5,818 nucleotides of DNA. It comes from JAKFWF01 sp041745515 (GTDB lineage Bacteria; Pseudomonadota; Alphaproteobacteria; Rhizobiales; Hyphomicrobiaceae). The notes beneath the pieces were generated by a model. The model searched no databases. It was not told where the DNA came from and saw only the letters and a list, made by a program, of their open reading frames with translations. The position numbers and the translations under genes were made by a program. Below, piece by piece: positions 1-4,504 of the stretch (the first letter of the stretch is position 1; the number at the start of each line of letters is the position of its first letter). Location of the stretch: contig JBGTIU010000051.1 in the NCBI GenBank assembly GCA_041745515.1, forward strand, positions 1 to 5,818. The letters are read 5' to 3'.

Positions 1-13
1 ACCCGAAGGGCGG

Positions 14-102
14 GGTAATTTCGATGACAGGGTGCGTCGCGACGCTTGACCATAGGTGGGCTATGCTCTGCGCGCCGCTCCTGCCCTGTCATCGAAATTA
101 CC
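14..102. repeat. 19-bp perfect inverted repeat with structured 51-bp centre
   Basis: GGTAATTTCGATGACAGGG (14-32) is the exact reverse complement of 84-102. The arms can be extended outwards to 12/104 with one G-T pair. The 51-bp centre holds a 12-bp palindrome GCGTCGCGACGC (34-45) and a small hairpin CATAG-GTGGG-CTATG (51-65), so a transcript would fold as a long stem closing a branched loop. There is no open reading frame inside. It could be a dispersed palindromic element of the REP/BIME or mini-transposon kind, a structured RNA leader, or a transcription-terminating structure. No T-run follows either arm and no target duplication is obvious. I have an unverified impression that TTTCGATGACAG-type repeats recur between genes in Bradyrhizobium and relatives. 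Confidence 0.75.
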
Positions 103-108
103 TCCGTG

Positions 109-176
109 CCGACCCCAACCCTTTGAGAAGGTCGGGCTAGCGCCTATGCTCGGCAGTTTACTCCGGGCTCGCCGAG
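109..176. other. two further short inverted repeats upstream of the 79-aa gene
   Basis: CCGACC (109-114) pairs with GGTCGG (130-135) across a 15-nt loop. CTCGGC (149-154) pairs with GCCGAG (171-176) across a 16-nt loop. Together with the 14-102 repeat they make positions 1-222 a run of hairpins with no credible gene. Each 6-bp stem alone could be chance in GC-rich DNA. Their succession just before a start codon suggests a structured leader, which is inference only. Confidence 0.3.
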
Positions 177-222
177 ATGGAGCCTGAACTAACGGAACTG
201 TGTAGCCGGAAAGCCCAAGTCC

Positions 223-462
223 ATGGCTCACGACAAACGGGTTCTGCGCTCGATCGAGACCGTCGATGGCGGCCGGTGCGTGGACCTGTTCGTGCGACCG
301 GACGGCACCTTCGGCTTCGAGGAATATCGCCGCGACGTCGAGGATAACCGAGGCTGGTTCGCCATCGGCCATCACGCTGGTGCCGTGTTCGAGAGACAGG
401 AGGACGCGCTCGCGGCGGCGTTGACCAGGGTGCAATGGTTGCGGGATGTGGCAACGGGTTAA
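223..462 (+). CDS. small conserved-looking hypothetical protein, 79 aa
   Basis: I do not recognise a named family with a known function. The ATG at 223 is preceded by GGAAAG (208-213), a fair ribosome binding site 9 nt upstream, and the frame ends at TAA 460-462. The protein is soluble-looking, with no signal peptide or membrane segment. Residues 18-49 (RCVDLFVRPDGTFGFEEYRR, then GWFAIG) read as beta strands with a tight PDG turn, and residues 58-75 (RQEDALAAALTRVQWLRD) as an amphipathic helix, suggesting a compact beta-then-helix fold. Codon use is GC-rich as in the neighbouring genes, which supports real coding. The competing reverse-strand frame over 61-468 is Arg/Pro/His-rich and shadow-like. 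It stands alone: the next gene on the same strand begins 162 nt downstream. Function unknown. Confidence 0.75.
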   Translation: MAHDKRVLRSIETVDGGRCVDLFVRPDGTFGFEEYRRDVEDNRGWFAIGHHAGAVFERQEDALAAALTRVQWLRDVATG

Positions 463-499
463 ACCCACCGACGGTTTCGAGATTGGCTATCGGGCATTC

Positions 500-527
500 T
501 TGGCCCCTATGCCGTGGCTACTAAAAT
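500..527 (+). promoter_or_regulatory. possible sigma70-type promoter for the PAS-cyclase gene
   Basis: TTGGCC (500-505), a 16-nt spacer and TAAAAT (522-527) resemble a housekeeping promoter in the 162-nt gap before the cyclase. CATAAT at 529-534 is an alternative -10. A small hairpin AATCT-TTG-AGATT (532-544) would lie at the start of the transcript, leaving a leader of about 90 nt before the TTG start. Matches are partial and unproven. Confidence 0.3.
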
Positions 528-610
528 GCATAATCTTTGAGATTGCGGGTGGGGCTGCCGATCTCGGACTCCTGGCCCAAATTGACGGCTGTTCACCCGG
601 GCAACTCACT

Positions 611-616
611 GGGGAG
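611..616 (+). promoter_or_regulatory. ribosome binding site supporting the TTG start of the cyclase
   Basis: GGGGAG lies 8 nt before TTG 625. The reading frame is closed by TGA at 583-585. After that the only starts are CTG 589, this TTG, and internal codons such as the GTG for residue 17 or the ATG for residue 28, which is already inside PAS domain 1. The Shine-Dalgarno match at correct spacing makes TTG 625 the best start. Confidence 0.6.
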
Positions 617-624
617 CGCGCAAC

Positions 625-2313
625 TTGGTACGACTACGAAAAGTAATCAACGGCGATCGCCGGCCGGACGCGGTGGCGAGTCAGCTCCACGTCGCTCTCG
701 ACAACATGCCGGGCGCACTCGTCTACACTGACGACGATCTGAATTTCATTTTTTGCAATGAGCGCTTCAAAGAAATGTACCGGGTGCCGCGGGAGCTGCT
801 CGAGCCCGGCCGGCCCTATCCCGATTTCCTGCGCTGCCTCGCCGAGAACGGCTACTACGGCGACGGCGACGTCGATGCGCTCGTCGCCCGCCGCGTCGAA
901 AGCCTGCGCAATCCGACCGGCAAGAGCTTCGAGGACCGCACGCCGGACGGCCGGTGCTACCGCATACTTCGCCGCCGTGCGGCAGCAGGCGGCACGGTCA
1001 CGGTGATGACCGACATCACCGAGCAGAAGCAGGCCGAGGAGGATTTAGCTCGCAAGGAGGCCCAGCTCCACGTCGCGCTCGACAACATGCCGGGGGCGCT
1101 CGCCTACACGGACGCAAACCTTTGTTTCGTTTTTTGCAACGACCGCTTCAAGGAGATGTACCGCGTCCCGGCCGAACTGCTCCAACCCGGCCGCCCGTAC
1201 GTTGATCTGCTGCGCTATCTTGCCAGCAACGGCTACTACGGCGACGGTGACATCGACGCCCTGGTCGCCCGGCGCGTCGAGAGCCTGCGAAATCCGACCG
1301 GCAAAAGCTTCGAGGATCGAACGCCGGACGGGCGGTGCTATCGCATCCGTCGCCGTCGGGCGGGGATGGGTGGCACAGTCACGGTGATGACCGACATCAC
1401 CGAGCAGAAAGAGGCCGAGCGCGAGCTGATCGAAGCCAAGCAGCGAACAGAGGAAGCGAGCAGGCTCCTTGCCGAAAAGAATGCGCTCCTCGAGACCCTT
1501 TCCGCCAAGCTGTCGAAATATCTTTCGCCGCAGATTTACCAGTCGATCTTCCGGGGCGAGCAAGGCGCGGAAGTTTCCTCCAAACGCAAGAAGTTGACGA
1601 TCTTCTTTTCCGACATCGCCGGCTTCACCGAGACCACCGACAATCTGGAATCGGAAGAGCTGACCGACGTCCTCAATCACTACCTCACGGAGATGTCCAC
1701 CATTGCACTGAGCCACGGCGCCACCATCGACAAATACATCGGCGACGCCATGCTGATGTTCTTCGGCGATCCGGAGTCCAAGGGAGTCAAGGAGGACGCT
1801 CACGCGTGCGTCATGATGGCGATCGCAATGCAGCGCCGCATGCGTGAGTTGGAACAGGAATGGCGGAAACGCGGGCTGGAGCGGCCGTTCCGCATCCGCA
1901 TGGGAATAACCACCGGCTTTTGCACCGTTGGAAATTTCGGCAGCCGCGACCGCATGGACTACACCATCATCGGCAACGAGGTGAACCTTGCGGCACGCCT
2001 GCAGTCCGCTGCGGAACCGGGTGGCATTCTGCTGTCCCACGAAACCAATGCCCTCGTGCAGGACTTGGTGTTGACCGAGGAACACCCGCCGATGACAGTG
2101 AAGGGCTTCGTGAGGCCGATCAACACCTACAAGCTGCTTGGCACCTATAAGGAGCTGGTGGACGAAGGCAGGGTCGTGCTTCAGGAACGGGACGGCTTGC
2201 GTGTGTTGGTTGATCTGACGAAGCAGGTCAGCTCCGAAGCAATTGCAGTCCTGGAAGAGGTCCTCGCACAACTGAAGAAACGCAGCCGCGATCACGCGGA
2301 AGGCCAGCAGTAG
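625..2313 (+). CDS. tandem PAS-domain class III adenylate cyclase
   Basis: Predicted to make cAMP from ATP in response to a PAS-sensed signal. There is no membrane segment, so it should be cytoplasmic. Residues 20-135 and 147-262 are two PAS domains of the PAS_7 type (LDNMPGAL, then FCNERFKEMY), each ending in the PAS-to-effector motif DITEQK. Residues 263-310 form a charged helix/coiled coil leading to KYLSPQIYQSIF (298-309), the usual lead-in to this cyclase branch. The catalytic domain spans about 322-505. Metal ligands are Asp330 (FFSDIAGFT) and Asp374, the adenine-selecting pair is Lys370 (IDKYIGD) and Asp445 (MDYTIIG), and the transition-state pair is Asn454 and Arg458 (NLAARL). All are present, so an active homodimer is expected. 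The Lys/Asp pair argues for ATP over GTP, though automated annotation may say adenylate/guanylate cyclase. A tail of about 50 residues ends in a helix. The start is TTG with GGGGAG upstream. It is apparently monocistronic and converges on the amidotransferase gene. Confidence 0.95.
   Translation: MVRLRKVINGDRRPDAVASQLHVALDNMPGALVYTDDDLNFIFCNERFKEMYRVPRELLEPGRPYPDFLRCLAENGYYGDGDVDALVARRVESLRNPTGKSFEDRTPDGRCYRILRRRAAAGGTVTVMTDITEQKQAEEDLARKEAQLHVALDNMPGALAYTDANLCFVFCNDRFKEMYRVPAELLQPGRPYVDLLRYLASNGYYGDGDIDALVARRVESLRNPTGKSFEDRTPDGRCYRIRRRRAGMGGTVTVMTDITEQKEAERELIEAKQRTEEASRLLAEKNALLETLSAKLSKYLSPQIYQSIFRGEQGAEVSSKRKKLTIFFSDIAGFTETTDNLESEELTDVLNHYLTEMSTIALSHGATIDKYIGDAMLMFFGDPESKGVKEDAHACVMMAIAMQRRMRELEQEWRKRGLERPFRIRMGITTGFCTVGNFGSRDRMDYTIIGNEVNLAARLQSAAEPGGILLSHETNALVQDLVLTEEHPPMTVKGFVRPINTYKLLGTYKELVDEGRVVLQERDGLRVLVDLTKQVSSEAIAVLEEVLAQLKKRSRDHAEGQQ
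682..1443 (+). repeat. in-frame tandem duplication encoding the two PAS domains (381-bp unit)
   Basis: Copy 1 (682-1062) and copy 2 (1063-1443) are each 127 codons long and directly adjacent. By hand alignment the first 116 residues share about 100 identities. Residues 84-114 and 211-241 are identical in protein over 31 positions but differ at 12 codons, all synonymously. The last 11 residues of each copy, just before the next domain, diverge. This is an internal gene duplication, old enough for silent sites to drift. Confidence 0.95.
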
Positions 2314-2378
2314 GATCCGCTTTCGCAGGCTTGGTGATCGAACTCCGCCCCCGAGAACCCGCGCAAGCCCAAACCTCT

Positions 2379-3179
2379 TTACCCCACCCCCTCCAACACC
2401 CTCGCCTCGATCTCCAACGGCTCGACGCGCACGCCGTCGCGCGTAACAGTGACGAAGCTTTGCGGTGGCACCGCCTGCCAGCCATCGCGCACGTCATCGA
2501 GCGGCTCGGAGACGACGAGCGTACCGGACCCGTCCGGCAGCATCTTGGTATAGAGCGACGGTGGAGCCAAGTCGGTGGCATAACGTGCCGCGTAGATCGC
2601 GGTGCCGTCGCTCCAGGCCGACGTGAAGCGGAAGGCCGACTTGATTCCGGCGTCCGACTGCATTCGCGTCACCGTCTCGATAACGGCCGCGCAAGCGGTC
2701 TTGGGTGACGCGCCCAGGTCATCGCCAATCATCATCAGGAAAAGCGCCTCGCTGTCAGTAGTGCCGCCGCGTCCCTCGTAAAGCTCGTCCGGGATCAGCC
2801 CATCGATGCGGCGGCGCAGCTTGTCAAACCCGCCGACCTGACCGTTGTGCATGAACATGTGGCGACCATGGCTGAACGGATGACAGTTGGCGCGCGTCGT
2901 AGCTGCCCCGGTCGAGGCGCGCACGTGCGCGAAGAACAGCGGGGTACGAATCTGATACGCGAGGCTTTTCAGGTTTTCATCGCTCCATGCGGGGCGGATG
3001 TCGCGAAACACGCCGGGCGTCTCCCGTTCGCCATACCAGCCGAGGCCAAAGCCGTCGGCGTTCATCTCGCTTTTCGCCTCGCGGCTGTGCCGGCTCTGCG
3101 CAATCAGCGACTGGCACGGCATGCACACGAAGTCTTCGACGAAAACCGGTTCCCCAAGGTAGGCGATCCATCGGCACAT
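2379..3179 (-). CDS. class II glutamine amidotransferase-like protein (YafJ/EgtC-type)
   Basis: 266 aa, close to the usual length of YafJ-like proteins. Cys2 becomes the N-terminal nucleophile after removal of Met (MCRWIAYLG), as in Ntn-type glutaminases that release ammonia from glutamine. Further family motifs appear in order: NADGFGLGWY (40-49), AHVRAST (84-90), NCHPF (98-102), MHNGQV (110-115), TTDSEAL (140-146) and SEPLD (224-228). No synthase or acceptor domain is fused, and none is encoded nearby. EgtC, the ergothioneine enzyme of this superfamily, normally sits beside egtB/egtD, which are absent here, so I do not assign that role. The acceptor or substrate is unknown. ATG 3177-3179 has a strong Shine-Dalgarno AGGGG (3187-3191), 7 nt upstream. 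The gene lies 94 nt downstream of the winged-helix gene on the same strand and converges on the cyclase gene with a 65-nt gap. Confidence 0.92.
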   Translation of the reverse strand: MCRWIAYLGEPVFVEDFVCMPCQSLIAQSRHSREAKSEMNADGFGLGWYGERETPGVFRDIRPAWSDENLKSLAYQIRTPLFFAHVRASTGAATTRANCHPFSHGRHMFMHNGQVGGFDKLRRRIDGLIPDELYEGRGGTTDSEALFLMMIGDDLGASPKTACAAVIETVTRMQSDAGIKSAFRFTSAWSDGTAIYAARYATDLAPPSLYTKMLPDGSGTLVVSEPLDDVRDGWQAVPPQSFVTVTRDGVRVEPLEIEARVLEGVG

Positions 3180-3218
3180 GGTGTTTCCCCTTCGGCATCC
3201 CCGATTCGCGTACGGCCT

Positions 3219-3249
3219 TATCCAAGCCGATTGCGGCGGCCGTTGGATA
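3219..3249 (-). other. stem-loop in the leader of the amidotransferase gene
   Basis: TATCCAA (3219-3225) pairs with TTGGATA (3243-3249). The stem continues with GCCG (3226-3229) against CGGC (3237-3240), giving 11 bp with a 2-nt bulge and a 7-nt loop. A separate palindrome TTTTCGAAAA lies at 3256-3265. The stem-loop sits 28 nt upstream of the AGGGG ribosome binding site, between the winged-helix stop and the amidotransferase start. No T-run follows on the minus strand, so it is not a good terminator. An operator or a leader RNA structure is possible. Confidence 0.4.
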
Positions 3250-3273
3250 GGGGGATTTTCGAAAAGATAGGTG

Positions 3274-3861
3274 TTACCGGCGCAGCATGGCGCCGAAGCT
3301 GCGCCGAAGCCGGCGCACCTGGGCGAGGCCGTCCTGCGTGATCTCGTACATGCCGTTCGCGGGTTGATCGATGATGCCGAGTTTTTTCAAGCGGTGCAGC
3401 TGGGATACGACCGCGGCGCTGGTGTCGCTGAAGCCGGCGGTTTCGAGCGCTCGTGTCAACTGACCAAGCGAAAACGCGCGCTGATCGGCTTCGAGCGTTT
3501 CCAGCAGCAGCATTTCGCGCACGCGGCTACGCTGATTGCGACCGATGTCATCGACGTGCGGTGTGGGCGGCGTGGCGACGCTTGCGGCAACAACCGACGC
3601 GCCGTTCACAGCCGGCATTGTCGCGACAGTCGCCGCGGGCTCGGTGTCATCGATCAGCGTTGCCAGTGCGTCGAGCTGCTCGCGGATGCGTTCGATCTGC
3701 TGGCGAACGTCATCGGGCGCGGTGACGGAAAGTGCCGTTAAAGGTTTCATTATGCCCGTCTTGAAGGATTGATAGAGCCGGTCGCCAATGGCCAGCTGGT
3801 CAACCTCCCCCTGCAAATCGAATTCTCGATGCGAGCCAACGCTCTGATCACGCCACGCCAT
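3274..3861 (-). CDS. winged-helix DNA-binding protein with coiled coil and Ala-rich linker
   Basis: Not a family I can name. From the ATG at 3859-3861 the product is 195 aa. Residues 48-72 (DDVRQQIERIREQLDALATL) form a heptad-like helix suited to dimerisation. Residues 73-105 are an Ala/Thr/Val/Pro-rich linker. Residues 112-190 look like a winged helix: helix REMLLLETLEA, helix SLGQLTRALETAG, recognition helix SDTSAAVVSQLHRLKKLG, then a wing (GIIDQPANGMYEIT) and a C-terminal helix rich in Arg. It is probably a transcriptional regulator or chromatin-type DNA binder. The start is uncertain: ATG 3748-3750 (MKPLTALSV) would give 158 aa and keep all domains, and neither start has a strong Shine-Dalgarno. 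The extra 37 codons have GC-rich third positions similar to the rest, so I kept the long form. Its upstream side faces the AT-rich region and a divergent gene; downstream is the amidotransferase. Confidence 0.75.
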   Translation of the reverse strand: MAWRDQSVGSHREFDLQGEVDQLAIGDRLYQSFKTGIMKPLTALSVTAPDDVRQQIERIREQLDALATLIDDTEPAATVATMPAVNGASVVAASVATPPTPHVDDIGRNQRSRVREMLLLETLEADQRAFSLGQLTRALETAGFSDTSAAVVSQLHRLKKLGIIDQPANGMYEITQDGLAQVRRLRRSFGAMLRR

Positions 3862-4196
3862 TGGATACGTTCCATTTCCGGTGCGCTGTATTCATCGCAT
3901 GCACTTTGCATTTCCTGCAATAATATTCGATTTGATACTTAACATTGCATCGCATTCTATATGAGCTTAACGGTTTTATTCATTGAATTATCGCTATTTT
4001 TTATGGTTTCGATTTCGCAGATTCTCAATCCGCCTCATTTCAGAGGATTGCAACGCCAGCAATGCGGGCTCCCTTGCAGAACGCTCGATGTGTTCGAGTT
4101 GCATAGCCTCAAATCCTGCCGATTACCACCTTCTGCATCCAACGCATCCCTTCACCGTCCTGGCTCCCGCAGCCTCTCGACGACGGACGGTGGTTT
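3862..4196. other. 335-bp gene-free divergent region with AT-rich island
   Basis: No credible gene lies here. By hand count 3901-4020 is 39 G/C in 120 bases (about 33%), against a clearly GC-rich rest of the window. It contains CATCGCAT twice (3893-3900, 3948-3955), ATGCA-CTT-TGCAT (3899-3911) and TTGCA-TTTCC-TGCAA (3906-3920). Further right are the stem-loops CAATCC/GGATTG (4026-4050) and CTCGA-TGTGT-TCGAG (4084-4098). It separates the winged-helix gene from the divergent small membrane protein gene, so it should hold both promoters and perhaps an operator. A frame from ATG 3961 was rejected. Confidence 0.7.
3932..3960 (+). promoter_or_regulatory. possible sigma70-type promoter for the small membrane protein gene
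   Basis: TTGATA (3932-3937), a 17-nt spacer and TTCTAT (3955-3960; TATATG also overlaps) give a plausible promoter inside the AT-rich island. The second CATCGCAT copy (3948-3955) lies in the spacer, where a bound repressor would block it. The leader to ATG 4197 would be about 230 nt, which is long and contains two stem-loops. On the opposite strand TATTAT (3920-3925) is a weak -10 candidate for the winged-helix gene with no good -35. Confidence 0.35.
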
Positions 4197-4496
4197 ATGT
4201 TTCACGAATTCAGCACGGCATTTCTGCCTAGCGACGTCGGCATACTGCCCCCCGTCGCCGGCATCCTCGACAGCATCGTCCTGGACTTCACAATCCGCGA
4301 CCTGGCGTTCTGGTTCAAGATCATGACCTGGAGCGAATTCGGCTGGGCCGTGACAGCATTCCTCGCCATCAAGATCGTGTGCGACCGGATCGAAGCTCGT
4401 GTGCTCGGACTCGTCCTGCCACATGTGAAACGCTTGGTCGCGACACGTTACCCCCGCTTGGGTCAGCGGTTCGATCAGGCCGCGGTCAGAGCGTGA
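4197..4496 (+). CDS. small probable membrane protein of unknown function, 99 aa
   Basis: I do not recognise this protein. ATG 4197 follows a purine-rich GGACGG (4185-4190), 6 nt upstream, a weak-to-fair ribosome binding site. Residues 15-30 (VGILPPVAGILDSIVL) and 34-62 (RDLAFWFKIM, then EFGWAVTAFLAIKIV) are hydrophobic. The stretch 48-62 is the best single membrane span, followed by a basic, Arg/Lys-rich tail (64-99) likely to face the cytoplasm. The residue mix is more protein-like than the overlapping reverse-strand frame at 4152-4424, which is highly acidic and has no hydrophobic core. It is divergent from the winged-helix gene, which could regulate it, and ends at TGA 4494-4496, 8 nt from the stop of the convergent channel gene. 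It may be a real gene of restricted distribution; coding status is moderately supported. Confidence 0.55.
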   Translation: MFHEFSTAFLPSDVGILPPVAGILDSIVLDFTIRDLAFWFKIMTWSEFGWAVTAFLAIKIVCDRIEARVLGLVLPHVKRLVATRYPRLGQRFDQAAVRA

Positions 4497-4504
4497 CGTT
4501 CGCG

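Noticed and set aside
46..67. TTGACC and TATGCT as a promoter
   Set aside because: The spacer is only 10 nt, far from the 16-18 nt needed, and both lie inside the inverted-repeat centre.
14..102. Insertion sequence
   Set aside because: There is no transposase and no clear target duplication. The element is at most a small non-autonomous repeat.
61..468. 135-aa minus-strand frame over the inverted repeat and the 79-aa gene
   Set aside because: It runs through the inverted repeat and opposite the better-supported plus-strand frame. Its Arg/Pro/His-rich start is typical of shadows.
1045..2295. 416-aa open frame antisense to the cyclase
   Set aside because: It mirrors a confirmed PAS-cyclase gene. 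Its length comes from GC-rich codons leaving few stops on the other strand, and it shows no domain pattern of its own.
2314..2378. Terminator between the convergent cyclase and amidotransferase genes
   Set aside because: The only pairing is GGCTTG (2328-2333) with CAAGCC (2364-2369) over a 30-nt loop, with no T-run. Too weak to call.
3961..4326. Plus-strand frame beginning MSLTVLFIELSLFF, possible signal peptide
   Set aside because: There is no ribosome binding site before the ATG. The hydrophobic start simply reflects T-rich DNA, and the rest is Ser/Cys/Arg-rich and overlaps the better 4197 frame.
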